In this document: one piece after another, positions 25,347-37,779 of the stretch
How positions within the stretch are numbered: position 1 is the stretch's first letter
Layout: every line of letters begins with the position of its first letter
Assembly (NCBI GenBank): GCA_022432975.1
Contig: CM039508.1
Location: forward strand, 13,548,954 to 13,612,953
Source of the DNA: Begonia masoniana
Taxonomy: Eukaryota > Streptophyta > Magnoliopsida > Cucurbitales > Begoniaceae
Direction of reading: 5' to 3'
DNA: 64,000 nucleotides
The notes under the pieces: model-generated
The model's database searches: none
Told to the model about the DNA's origin: nothing
Seen by the model: only the letters and a program-made list of their open reading frames with translations
Program-made: the position numbers and the translations under genes

Positions 25347-25361
25347 TTCCCTCCCTCTTCG
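25347..25361 (-). other. Polypurine tract
   Basis: On the minus strand an AGAGGGAGGGAA tract lies immediately before the 3' LTR, the expected site for plus-strand DNA priming. The same tract precedes the LTR at 44655. Confidence 0.85.
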
Positions 25362-25401
25362 AAAAGATTCTTCCTCGAATCTCCTTGTGTTCTTGGTAAA
25401 C

Positions 25402-28400
25402 CTAACACAAAGTCCATGGAAATATCCGTCCAAGGGTGCTCGGGCACGGTAAAGGACTATACAATCCATATGGTTTGATCTTTGACTTTGCCTTCCTCCT
25501 TGACAACGCATCAGCGACTACGTTGTCTTTACCTTTTTTGTAATGGATGACATATGGAAAGGTCTCGATGAATTCCATCCACTTGGCGTGCCTCTTGTGC
25601 AATTTACCTTGTGACTTTAGGTGCTTCAAACTCTCGTGATCGGAATGAATAATAAACTCCTTGGGCCACAAGTAGTGTTGCCATGTTTGTAACGTCCTTA
25701 CCAAAGCATAGAGTTCCTTGTCATATGTTGGATAATTTAATGCCGCTCCACTAAGCTTTCACTGAAGTAAGCAATCGGCTTCATTTCCTGCATCAAAACA
25801 CCTCCAATTCCCTTTCCCGACGCGTCACATTCAATTTCAAATGTTTTATCAAAATTTGGTAAAACTAGAAGGGGAGCATTAGTTAGTTTTCTCTTTTAAC
25901 AAATTAAACGCTTTGTCATGTACTTCGGTCCAGTTAAATGCAATATTCTTTTTAACTAACTCATTCATAGGTGCCGCAATAGTGCTAAAGTCTCTTACAA
26001 TCTCCTATAAAAGCTAGCCAAGCCATGAAAGCTACGTACTCATTTGCATTCTTTGGTGTGGGCCATTCCTTGATTGCTCTTATCTTTTCCTCATCTACGG
26101 ATACCCCCTTTGAGCTAACTACAAAACCAAGGAAAACTACCGATTCCATGCAAAAGGTACACTTTTAAGATTAGCATACAATAGATTCGATTTTAACACA
26201 CTAAATACAGATCTCAAATGCTTAACATGTTCGTCAAGTGACTTACTATACACCAAAATATCATCAAGTAGACCACAACAAATTTTCCAATAAATTGCCT
26301 TAAAACATGATTCATCAATCTCATAAACGTGCTCGGTGCATTAGATAGTCCAAATGGCATAACCAACCATTCATAAAGACCATATTTTGTTTTAAAAGCT
26401 GTTTTCCATTCATCTCCTTGTTTCATGCGAATTTGATAATATCCATTTTTTAAATCAATTTTGGAAAACATACATGCACCATACAGTTCATCAAGCATAT
26501 CATCAAGACGAGGAATAGGGTGTCGATACTTTACCGTAATTTTATTTACCGCTCGACAATCGACGCACATTCTCCAAGTGCCGTCCTTTTTTGGAACCAA
26601 AATAACCGGAACCGAGCATGGGCTAAGACTCTCCTTCACTAGGCCTTTCTCTACCAACTCATCTACTTGCCTTTGAATTTCCTTGGTTTCCTCTGGATTT
26701 GCTCGGTATGCGGGTCGGTTTGGGATCGTCGCTCCGGGGATGAAATCGATTTGATGCTCGATTCCCCTAAGTGGGGGAACTCCTTTAGGTAATTCCTCTG
26801 GAAATATGTCTTCAAATTCCTGCAAAAGAGAGGTAACACTTATGGGAAGAGAATTTGTTAGTTCGTTAGTGGAAAAATAAACATCTTTGTAGAGTAACAA
26901 AATCATCTCCTCACCTTTCCTCACAAGTCCACTCTTTTTTCTCTCTTCTCCCTCGTTTCTTTTCCCTTCCTCCAATTTCTTTTCTTCCTCTTTGTCTTTT
27001 TTGCTCTCTTTATTTATGACTTTTCTCTCATCGGCTTTTTTGTCTCCTCTTTCTTTTTCGCCTTTTTTCTTCTCTTCTTTCATGTTTGAATTTTCGACTA
27101 CGCCATTTTTGTCATTTTGGATCTCTTTGGCAATCCTCTCTTGATCCAAGCTTGCTTCCCACGGTGGTAATGGTTTTAGTATTACCAACCTCCCATTTTG
27201 AGTAAGCGAATACTCATTTTTGTAGCCGTTATGCTTAACCGTTCTATCATATTGCCATGGTCTCCCCAATAGGATGTGAGTTGCTTGCATTGGCACTACG
27301 TCACACAAAATCTCATCTTTGTACTTTCCGATTGATAATGTGATGTTTACTTGTCTTGTTACCTTAATTTCGCCACAATCGCTCAACCATTGCAATTTGT
27401 ACGGCTTTGGGTGTCGCTTGGTTTGCAAATTTAACTTTTGGACCAATAATGTACTAGCCACGTTTGTGCAACTTCCGCTATCGATGATCATGCTACATAC
27501 CTTGTTGTTGACATGACACCTAGTATGAAAGATGTTTTCCCTTTGGGCTTTGTCGTCGTCCTCCTTAATTTGTACACTTAAGGCTCTCCTTGTGACTAAT
27601 AAATCTCCTTTGACCGGTTCCTCCACGTCTACGTCACTACAATCTTCGAGTGATGGCATCTCGTTATCGCTTGAACTCACACTTTCTATATCACCATTCT
27701 CTAAAAAGACCATTGCACGCTTATTGGGACAATTTGATGCAATGTGCCCAATTCCTTGGCATCGATAACACTTGACTTCTCTAGTCCGAGTTAGTGTTGG
27801 AACCTCGCTCTTTCCTTTAGGTGGGTTGAAGTTATTAGCGACGATTTTTCCTTTGTGGTCCTCCCTCGGGTTGGCTTCTCTCCTTTCCAATTTGGTTTCC
27901 ACGAACTATTTGACGCTGTGTTACCTTTGCACTTTTCTTGGCATTTAGTTGTCGTTCGATTTTGATCGCCTTGTGTAGTAATTCCTCCATGTCCAAATAG
28001 TGTTGTAAATCTACTATGTCGGCAATCTCTCGATTAAGTCCTCCCACAAACCTTGCCATTGTGGCTTCTCCATCCTCGTTAACATCGGCCTTTATCATGG
28101 CCATCTCCATTTCTTTATAATACTCCTCCACACTTTTATATCCTTGAGTAAGACCTTGAAGTTTCCGACACAAATCCCTATAGTAATATGATGGGACGTA
28201 CCTTTTTCTCATAATTGTTTTTTACACTTTCCCATGTGCGGATTGGGGTTTCTCCGTTTCGTCTCCGAGTTTTGACTAGTTGATCCCACCAAATGCTGGC
28301 ATAATCGGTGAACTCCATTGTGACCAACCTAACCTTTTTTTCCTCCGTGTAGTTTCGATACTCGAGTAAAGAATCGACTTTCCTTTCCCATTCCAAATAG

Positions 28401-28664
28401 GCTTCGGGATCACTTTTCCCTTGAAAGGCTGGGATGTTAATCTTGATATCACTAAGATCTCCATCTTCTCGATCGTTCCTATCGTATCTTTCCTTTCGGT
28501 ATGGTTTTTCATCATGGTCATAGTAGTCGTCAAACTTTTTTTTCACGAGGATTGGTAGGTGACGGTATCTCCAAACGTTCCATCCTTCGATTAAGAGCCT
28601 CGTATTGATCGTGTATGGCCCTCATGAACATTTTTATATCAATCTCATTCTCCTCTTCGCTCAT
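25402..28664 (-). pseudogene. Gag-Pol of the 24480-30368 element, frameshifted
   Basis: The likely start is the ATG at 28664 (minus), giving an acidic MSEEENE-type N-terminus. Frame fragments follow: a retrotransposon gag domain (28546-28178, with a WWDQL motif), the rest of gag (28212-27835), then a long open frame (27902-26214) with a CCHC zinc knuckle CYRCQGIGHIASNC (27770-27729), protease active site DSGS, a lysine/glutamate-rich linker and the first part of RT. The RT frame breaks near 26263, just at the YFDD region, by loss of one base. RNase H continues in other frames to the DALSRR motif (near 25500), directly followed by a short integrase scrap ([11 protein letters not shown]). At least five shifts are single-base homopolymer changes not present in the duplicate at 42431, so some may be sequencing errors. 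Confidence 0.88.
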
Positions 28665-28743
28665 GATTCCGAATTTTTCTTTTCTTTTTTTTTTTTTTTC
28701 AATAAATAACGCAAAGGTAAATTGCGAAATAAAAATCTAAATA

Positions 28744-28855
28744 ACTGAATTGAAATGCGGAAATTTAAATGACTGAATTGAAATGCGGAAATTTAAATGA
28801 CTGAATCGAAATACAGAAATTTAAATAACTGAATTGAAATGCAGAAATTTAAATG
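28744..28855. repeat. 28-bp tandem repeat in leader
   Basis: Four units starting at 28744, 28772, 28800 and 28828, of the form ACTGAATTGAAATGCGGAAA and following bases, in the untranslated leader of the minus-strand element between primer-binding site and gag. Confidence 0.9.
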
Positions 28856-29490
28856 GACCTCTCCTCTCCCTCACGTGTTTACACTCGTTCAATGTCACTT
28901 CACTCGTGTTTCGCTCGAAATTTTGACTTTATAAGATAATCTCACACTCTTGTCTTTTACGACTCAATCTCTTCTTTAGGTTCTTAAAGTTAGAACCCAA
29001 TCAAGATGTAATCCAACAAGTATAACGTGAAAATTTCAAACTTTCAAACTTAAAATCCAACTTTCGAGAATAGATTAAAGTCAAACCACTAAAGGTGTTT
29101 GCTAGAATCGATCTCTGGATATAACGTTTTGAGAAGCTTGAATAGTTTCCGGTTGTGAATCCTCGATACTAATGAGGTATTCTCACGAATTTTTTTTTTG
29201 AAACCCGGCAAACTTGCAGAAATAGAAATCCGACTTGAGATTCGGATGCTAGGGTTCGAGACAAGCAAAGATATGTCTTTCTCGATTGGCAGTACAAAAG
29301 AAGTTTCTCGTTATTAACAAACGAGAGCCTTTTTTTTTTTTTGAATTTTCGGAATTTTTTTTTTTTTTTTTTTTTCGATTTTTTTTTTTTTTGAACTAAA
29401 ACGAAAAATAGAATAATCGAAAGGTTTTGTGGAGAAGAAAAGAAGAATAACAAGAATGATAAAGATAGCTTCTTTGAATCGAAGAACCTT
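28856..29490 (-). other. Leader region with T-rich runs
   Basis: Untranslated leader of the minus-strand element between the 28-bp repeat and the primer-binding site. Long T runs (A runs on the coding strand) occur at about 29330-29392. The open frame spanning 29169-29639 is a low-complexity artefact and not supported as a gene. Confidence 0.6.
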
Positions 29491-29503
29491 CGCTCTGATA
29501 CCA
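29491..29503 (-). other. Primer-binding site, initiator tRNA-Met
   Basis: Minus strand TGGTATCAGAGCG, two bases inside the 5' LTR. It is complementary to the 3' end of plant initiator tRNA-Met over at least the first 12 bases. It fixes the element's orientation. Confidence 0.92.
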
Positions 29504-29505
29504 AA

Positions 29506-30368
29506 TGATATGAACCTAAGATATTAAAGATCTTAGACCCAACACGCAATACGGAATTCAAAGGGAATAATGCCTTTATTGATTCAAAAGAATAAGAAGA
29601 AGGAACTTGACCCCAATCGATAGATAGCGATGGAACCAAAGTTATCAGAAAAAGTAGCTAGACCCGAACCAAACTCGTTGGTTGAACCTAAGCTATCAAG
29701 TTCGATCTTTTCAAGAATACACTTGAAGAAGATCAAGTTCTAATCCAAGAACTCAAGAAGAGAATTATAAGGATCTCACCTCAAAGCAAAAGCTTAATAA
29801 AATCAATTCATTCAAAGTCCCTAAAATCTATTACAAGCCTCCCTTAAATAGGCAAAGGGATAAAACTAATAAGGTAATAACATAATTAGAAATAATCAAA
29901 ATATCCTAATTAGACAATAGGAAAGTTTCCAAAAATAAGAGAAGGAAAATTGGAAAGTGGTGCAAGTGGATGGTGGCCGCGGAACTTAGGTTTAAGTAAC
30001 GTGAGTCTCGAGTTTAATTCAGATTGTGGGCCTAGCCCAATGGTGTGGCACTTGTAAGAACTTTGAAGTTAAAAACTCTTGGGCTAGAGTAGTGCCATGT
30101 TGGGTGACCATGTGGGAAGTCTTTATTTTTGAGACTTCGTTTTGTGCTTCTTTTCCAGTCCTTGCTTCTTCATCAACACTTAGTAAATATTATTGCTCGT
30201 TGCACATTTTGTGATGATTCCTTTTCTTGGATGTCTTTGATTAAAATTTGTAGTTTTTTGTTTATTTTCTTCGTTCTTGATCTCGTCATTGGTCCTCCTA
30301 TATTCATCAATGGATCTTGGCTCCCTATTGCTTCTTGATTGTCCTTAGTTGCTCCTTTGACTACATCA
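29506..30368 (-). repeat. 5' LTR of the 24480-30368 element
   Basis: An 863-bp LTR. On the minus strand a TATA-like TATTTAA lies at about 29850-29844 and an AATAAA signal at about 29580-29575, as expected for promoter and polyadenylation in an LTR. Ends TG...CA. Confidence 0.93.
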
Positions 30369-33300
30369 TCATGTAACACTCAACCTCATTTGCTTGTTAC
30401 GTTCAGCTCTTTTGGAGCAAATCGATTGAAGTAAATTTTCTTATACTTCATCAAAAGCATTACTAAGTCTTAATTACTCGTCCATGAAGGTTATTGGGTC
30501 CTCAATACATGTCGTTCTCATCACTTTAAGTAAAAACCTTGAATGTGAAATGAATAACTTAGGTTCTAACCACAAGTCATGTAACAATCAACCTCATTTG
30601 CTTGATACGTTCAGCTCTTTTGGAGAAAATCGATTGAAGTAAAGTTTCTTATACTTCATCAAACGCATTACTAAGTCTGAATTACTCGTCCATGAAGGTT
30701 ATTATGTCCTCAATACACGTCGTTCTCATCACTTCAAGTAAAAACCTTGAATGTGAAATGGATAACTTAGGTTCTAACCACAAGTCATGTAACACTCAAC
30801 CTCATTTGCTTGTTACGTTCAGCACTTTTGGAGCAAATCGATTGAAGTAAAGTTTCTTATACATCATCAAACGCATTACTAAGTGTGAATTACACGTCCA
30901 TGAAGGTTATTGGGTACTCGATACATGTCGTTCTCGTCACATCAAGGTAAAACCTAAAATATGAAATGGATAACTTAGGTTCTAACCACAATTCATGTAA
31001 CTCTCAACCTCATTTGCTTGATACGTTCAGCACTTTTGAAGCAAATCGATTGAAGTAAAGTTTCTTATACTTTATCAAACGTATTACTAATTCTTAATTA
31101 CTCGTCCATGAAGGTTATTGGGTCCTCAATACATCTCATTCTCATCACATCAAGTTAAAACCTTGAATGTGAAATGCATAACTTAGGTTCTAACCACAAA
31201 TCATGTAACACTCAACCTCATTTGCTTGATACGTTCAGCTCTTTTGGAGCAAATCGATTGAAGCACAGTTTCTTATACTTCATCAAACGCATTACTAAGT
31301 CTTAATTACTCGTCCATGAAGATTATTGGGTCCTCAATACACGTCGTTCCCATCACTTCAAGTAAAAACCTTGAATGTGAAATGCATAACTTAGGTTCTA
31401 ACCATAAGTCATGTAACACTCAACCTCATTTGCTTGATACGTTCAGCTCTTTTGGAGCAAATCGATTGAAGTAAAGTTTCTTATACTTCATCAAACACAT
31501 TACTAAGTCTTAATTACTCGTCCTTGAAGGTTATTGCGTCCTCAATACACGTCGTTCTCGTCACTTCACGTAAAAACCTTGAATGTGAAATGCATAACTT
31601 AGGTTCAAACCACAAGTCATGTAACACTCAACCTCATTTGCTTGATACGTTCAGCTCTTTTGGAGCAAATCGATTGAAGCAAAGTTTCTTATACTTCACC
31701 ACACGCATTACTTAGTCTTAATTACTCGTCCATGAAGGTTATTGGGTCCTCAATACACGTCGTTCTCATCACTTCAAGTTAAAACCTTGAATATCAGATG
31801 GATAACTTAGGTTCTAACCACAAGTCATGTAACACTCAACCTCGTTTACTTGATACGTTCAGCACTTTTGGAGCAAATCGATTGAAGTAAAGTTTCTTAT
31901 ACTTCATCAAACGCATTACTAAGTCTTAATTACTCGTCCATGAAGGTTATTGGGTACTCAATACACGTCGTTCTCATCACATCAAGTTAAAACCTTGAAT
32001 GTGAAATGCATAACAGAGGTTCTAACCACAATTCATGTAACTCTCAACCTCATTTACTTGATACGTTCTGCTCTTTTGAAGCAAATCGATTGAAGTAAAG
32101 TTTCTTATACTTCATCAAACGCATTACTTAATCTTAATTACTCGTCCATGAAGGTTATTGGGTCCTCAATACACGTCGTTCACATCACTTCAAGTTAAAA
32201 CATTGAATGTGAAATACATAACTTAGGTTCTAACCACAAGTCATGTAACACTCAACCTCATTTGCTTGATACGTTCAGCTCTTTTGGAGCAAATCGATTG
32301 AAGTAAAGTTTCTTATACTTCATCAAACGCATTACTAAGTCTGAATTACTCGTCCATGAAGGTTATTGGGTACTCAATACACGTCGTTCTCGTCACATCA
32401 AGGTAAAACCTAGAATGTGAAATGGATAACTTAGGTTCTAACCACAATACATGTAACTCTCAACCTCATTTGCTTGATACGTTAGCTCTTTTGGAGCAAA
32501 TCGATTGAAGTAAAGTTTCTTATACTTCATCAAACGCATTACTAAGTCTTAATTACTCGTCCATGAAGATTATTGGGTCCTCAATACACGTCGTTCTCAT
32601 CACTTCAAGTAAAAACCTTGAATGTGAAATGCATAACTTAGGTTCTAACCACAAGTCATGTAACACTCAACCTCATTTGCTTGATACGTTCAACTCTTTT
32701 AAAGCAAATCGATTGAAGTAAAGTTTCTTATACTTCATCAAACGCATTACTAAGTCTTATTTACTCGACCATTAAGGTTATTGGGTCCTTAATACACGTC
32801 GTTCTCATCACTTCAAGTAAAAACCTTGAATGTGAAATGGATAACTTAGGTTCTAAGCACAATTCATGTAACACTCAACCTCATTTGCTTGATACGTTCA
32901 GCTCTTTTGGAACCAATCGATTGAAGTAAAGTTTCTTATACTTCGTCAAACGCATTACTAAGTCTTAATTACTCGTAAATGAAGGTTATTGGGTCCTCAA
33001 TACACGTCGTTCTCATCACTTCAAGTAAAAACCTTGAATGTGAAATGGATAACTTAGGTTCTAACCACAAGTCATGTAACACTCAACCTCATTTGCTTGA
33101 TACGTTCAGCTCTTTGCAACAAATCGATTGAAGTAAAGTTTCTTATACTTCATCAAACGCATTACTAAGTCTGAATTACTCGTCCATGATGGTTATTGGG
33201 TCCTTAATACACGTCGTTCTCATCACTTCAAGTAAAAACCTTGAATGTGAAATGGATAACTTAGGTTCTAAGCACAATTCATGTAACACTCAACCTCATT

Positions 33301-34066
33301 TGCTTGATACGTTCAGCTCTTTTGGAACCAATCGATTGAAGTAAAGTTTCTTATACTTCGTCAAACGCATTACTAAGTCTTAATTACTCGTAAATGAAGG
33401 TTATTGGGTCCTCAATACACGTCGTTCTCATCACTTCAAGTAAAAACCTTGAATGTGAAATGGATAACTTAGGTTCTAACCACAAGTCATGTAACACTCA
33501 ACCTCATTTGCTTGATACGTTCAGCTCTTTTGCAACAAATCGATTGAAGTAAAGTTTCTTATACTTCATCAAACGCATTACTAAGTCTGAATTACTCGTC
33601 CATGATGGTTATTGGTGATACTTCATCAATTACACGTCGTTCTCGTCACTTCAAGTAAAAACCTTGAATGTGAAATGCATAACTTAGGTTCTAACTACAA
33701 GTCATGTAAAACTCAACCTCATTTGCTTGATACGTTCAGCTCTTTTGGAGCAAATCGATTGAAGCAAAGTTTCTTATACTTCACCACACGCATTACTTAG
33801 TCTTAATTACTCGTCAATGAAGGTTATTGGGTCATCAATACACGTCGTTCTCATCACTTCAAGTTAAAACCTTGAATATCAAACGGATAACTTAGGTTCT
33901 AACCACAAGTCATGTAACACTCAACCTCATTTACTTGATACGTTCAGCACTTTTGGAGCAAATCGATTGAAGTAAAGTTTCTTATACTTCATCAAACGCA
34001 TTACTAAGTCTTAATTACTCGTCCATGAAGGTTATTGGGTACTCAATACACGTCGTTCTCATCACA
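30369..34066 (+). repeat. 208-bp satellite array
   Basis: About 18 forward monomers with regular spacing. Several variants repeat at two-monomer spacing: for example CTCGTAAATGAAGG and ACTTCGTCAAACG near 32942-32985 and again about 415 bp later. The block at about 31180-31640 recurs near 35570-36030. An unusual junction with TTGGTGATACTTCATCAATT is at about 33612. Confidence 0.92.
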
Positions 34067-34879
34067 TCAAGATAGGTCCAAGCCTAATGTCAACGATAAT
34101 AATCCATCTAACAAAGGAAGCCTTAATGTGAATCAAGGTGCGACCAAGCTCAAGAACAAAGACAAACATCAATGTCATAATATTGTAGTTATTCATGGAG
34201 AAACATGTTTTACGGAGATCAACATCTTTAATTTAGCATTCCCTTACATTATGACATTCTTCAAGGTGAAGCATAAATGGAGGATCAAGCACACGTTGAA
34301 AGATTATTGGACTACTTCTCAAAGGTTTCTACAGTCGGTTGGATCGCGTAATTTTAGAAAGTTTCTTAAAGATAGTTTAAGAAAGTTTCTTAATTATAGT
34401 TTTAGAAAGTTACTTAATTATAGTTTTAGAAAGTTTCTTAATTATAGTTTTAGAAAGCTTTCCTAATCATAGATTTAGAAAGTTTTCCTAAGTATTGTTT
34501 TAGAAAGTTTCCTAATTATCGTTTTAGTAATATTTCCTAATTACTTTTAGGATATTTTGTAGCCTATTTAAAGGCATAGGCGCTTCAACATTATAAAGCA
34601 ATATACATGATTTTGAGTTACTCTTTGTGAGAATTTTCTATTTTGTTCTTTGTGAGGAACTAGATCTTCTTCAAGTCAAAAATTGAAAAATCAACTTGAT
34701 AGCTTTGGTTCTAACCACAAGTTCGGTTACGGGTCAAGCTCCTTGTTTGATAACTTTGGTTCCGTCGGCAAGGTTCGATTGGGGTCAAGTTCCTTATACT
34801 TAATTTCACAGGCGTTCATGAGTTTCTAATTCCGCGTTGTTGAAGGGTCTCGGGTTTCATATACCCGTGGTTCTCATCA
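34067..34879 (+). mobile_element. Truncated solo LTR
   Basis: About 810 bp of the same LTR family as 5557-6335, ending TTCTCATCA. It lacks the first about 11-14 bases, including the terminal TG; the join to satellite occurs at a short CAAG shared by both. Satellite resumes on the right about 40 bp out of phase with the left flank, and no target-site duplication is present. The repeated AGAAAGTTTCTTAATTATAG units (34350-34450) are more numerous than in the 5557 copy. The open frame across it is LTR sequence, not a gene. Confidence 0.75.
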
Positions 34880-37779
34880 ATTGGGTACTCAATACCCGTC
34901 GTTCTCGTCACATCAAGGTAAAACCTAGAATGTGAAATGGATAACTTAGGTTCTAACCACAATACATGTAACTCTCAACCTCATTTGCTTGATACGTTAG
35001 CTCTTTTGGAGCAAATCGATTGAAGTAAAGTTTCTTATACTTCATCAAACGCATTACTAAGTCTGAATTACTCGTCCATGATGGTTATTGGTGATACTTC
35101 ATCAATTACACGTCGTTCTCGTCACATCAAGTTAAAACATTGAATGTGAAACGCATAACTTAGGTTCTAACCACAAGTCATGTGACAATCAACCTCATTT
35201 GCTTGATACTTTCAGCTCTTTTGGAGCAAATCGATTGAAGTAAAGTTTCTTATACTTCATCAAACGCATTACTAAGTCTGAATTACTCGTCCATGAAGGT
35301 TATTGGGTCCTCAATACACGTCGTTCTCATCATATCAAGTTAAAACATTGAATGTGAAACGCATAACTTAGGTTCTAACCACAAGTCATGTAACAATCAA
35401 CCTCATTTGCTTGATACTTTCAGCTCTTTTGGAGCAAATCGATTGAAGTAAAGTTTCTTATACTTCATCAAACGCATTACTATGTCTTAATTACTCGTAC
35501 TTGAAGGTTATTGGGTCCTCAATACACGTCGTTCTCATCACATCAAGTTAAAACCTTGAATGTGAAATGCATAACTTAGGTTCTAACCACAAATCAAGTA
35601 ACACTCAACCTCATTTGCTTGATACGTTCAGCTCTTTTGGAGCAAATCGATTGAAGCACAGTTTCTTATACTTCATCAAACGCATTACTAAGTCTTAATT
35701 ACTCGTCCATGAAGATTATTGGGTCCTCAATACACGTCGTTCCCATCACTTCAAGTAAAAACCTTGAATGTGAAATGCATAACTTAGGTTCTAACCATAA
35801 GTCATGTAACACTCAACCTCATTTGCTTGATACGTTCAGCTCTTTTGGAGCAAATCGATTGAAGTAAAGTTTCTTATACTTCATCAAACGCATTACTAAG
35901 TCTTAATTACTCGTCCTTGAAGGTTATTGGGTCCTCAATACACGTCGTTCTCATCACATCAAGTTAAAAACTTGAATGTGAAATGCATAACTTAGGTTCT
36001 AACCACAAATCATGTAACACTCAACCTCATTTGCTTGATACGTTCAGCTCTTTTCGAGCAAATCGATTGAAGCAAAGTTTCTTATACTTCATCAAACGCA
36101 TTACTAAGTCTTAATGACTCGTCCATGAAGATTATTGAGTCCTCAATACACGTCGTTCCCATCACTTCAAGTAAAAACCTTGAATGTGAAATGCATAACT
36201 TAGGTTCTAACCATAAGTCATGTAACACTCAACCTCATTTGCTTGATACGTTCAGCACTTTTGGAGCAAATCGATTGAAGTAAAGTTTCTTACACTTCAT
36301 CAAACGCATTACTAAGTCATAATTACTCGTCCATGAAGGTTATTGGGTCCTCAATACACGTCGTTCTCATCACATCAAGTTAAAACCTTGAATGTGAAAT
36401 GCATAACATAGTTCTAACCACAATTCATGTAACTCTCAACCTCATTTACTTGATACGTTCAGCTCTTTTAGAACAAATCGATTGAAGTAAAGTTTCTTAT
36501 ACTTCACCAAACGCATTACTTAGTCTTAATTACTCGTCCATTAAGGTTATTGGGTGCTCAATACACGTCGTCCTCATCACTTCAAGTTAAAACATTGAAT
36601 GTGAAATGGATAACTTAGGTTCTAACCACAAGTCATGTAACACTCAACCTCATTTACTTAAGACATTCAGCTCTTTTAGAGCAAATCGATTGAAGTAAAG
36701 TTTCTTATACTTCATCAAACGCATTACTAAGTCTGAATTACTCGTCCATAAAGGTTATAGGGTACTCAATACACGTTGTTCTTGTCACATCAAGGTAAAA
36801 CCTAGAATGTGAAATGGATAACTTAGGTTCTAACCACAATTCATGTAACTCCCAACCTCATTTGCTTGATACGTTCAGCTCTTTTGAAGCAAATCGATTG
36901 AAGTAAAGTTTCTTATACTTCATCAAACGCATTACTAAGTTTGAATTACTCGTCCATGAAGGTTATTGGGTCCTCAATACACGTCGTTCTCATCACATCA
37001 AGTTAAAACCTTGAATGTGAAATGCATAACTTAGTTTCTAACCACAAGTCATGTAACACTCAACCTCATTTGCTTGATACGTTCAGCTCTTTTGGAGCAA
37101 ATCGATTGAAATAAAGTTTCTTATACTTCATCAAACGCATTACTAAGTCTGAATTACTCGTCCATGAAAGTTATTGGGTACTCAATACACATCGTTCTCG
37201 TCACATCAAGTTAAAACCTTGAATGTGAAATGTATAATTTAGGTTCTAACCACAAGTCATGTAACACTCAACCTCATTTGCTTGATACGTTCAGCTCTTT
37301 TGGAGCAAATCGATTAAAGTAAAGTTTCTTATACTTCATCAAACGCATTACTAAGTCTGAATTACTCGTCCATGAAGGTTATTGGGTCCTCAATACACGT
37401 CGTTCTCATCACATCAAGTTAAAATCTTGAATGTGAAATGCATAACTAAGGTTCTAACCACAAGTCATGTAATACTCAACCTCATTTGCTTGATACGTTC
37501 AGCTCTTTTGGAGCAAATCGATTGAAGTAAAGTTTTTTATACTTCATCAAACGCATTACTAAGTCTTAATTACTCGTCCGTGAAGGTTATTGGGTCCTCA
37601 ATACACGTCGTTCTCATCACATCAAGTTAAAACCTTGAATGTGAAATGCATAACTTAGGTTCTAACCACAATTCATGTAACTCTCAACCTCATTTGCTTG
37701 ATTCGTTCAACTCTTTTAGAACAAATCGTTTGAAGTAAAGTTTCTTATACTTCACCAAACGCATTACTTAGTCTTAATT
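34880..37779 (+). repeat. 208-bp satellite array
   Basis: About 14 forward monomers of regular length. Near 35082 the unusual TTGGTGATACTTCATCAATT junction seen at 33612 recurs, so a block containing that rearranged monomer was copied. Confidence 0.92.

Larger units (their letters stand above)
24480..30368 (-). mobile_element. Full-length Ty3/gypsy element lacking most of integrase
   Basis: A 5,889-bp LTR retrotransposon on the minus strand, flanked by TCATG at 24475-24479 and 30369-30373. LTRs are 24480-25346 (3') and 29506-30368 (5'). The order, read leftwards, is 5' LTR, initiator tRNA-Met primer-binding site, leader with short tandem repeats and T-rich runs, gag, zinc knuckle, protease, RT, RNase H, a vestige of integrase, polypurine tract and 3' LTR. 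By eye the LTRs differ mainly by homopolymer indels and under ten substitutions, so insertion is recent. The structure matches Ty3/gypsy chromoviruses, but the integrase zinc finger and most of the catalytic core are missing, so movement would have needed integrase supplied by another element. Confidence 0.9.

Noticed and set aside
24887..25447. Several frames near the 3' LTR as separate small genes
   Set aside because: They are the LTR-encoded polyprotein tail and its shadows, seen intact in frame at 44655-45003.
29169..29639. A 156-codon minus-strand frame with a run of lysines
   Set aside because: It spans the LTR end, primer-binding site and poly-T leader; the composition is low-complexity and it has no counterpart as a protein. 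Not a gene.
30369..37779. Regular spaced repeats suggestive of a CRISPR array
   Set aside because: The repeats are head-to-tail 208-bp monomers with no unique spacers, in a plant context. A eukaryotic satellite.
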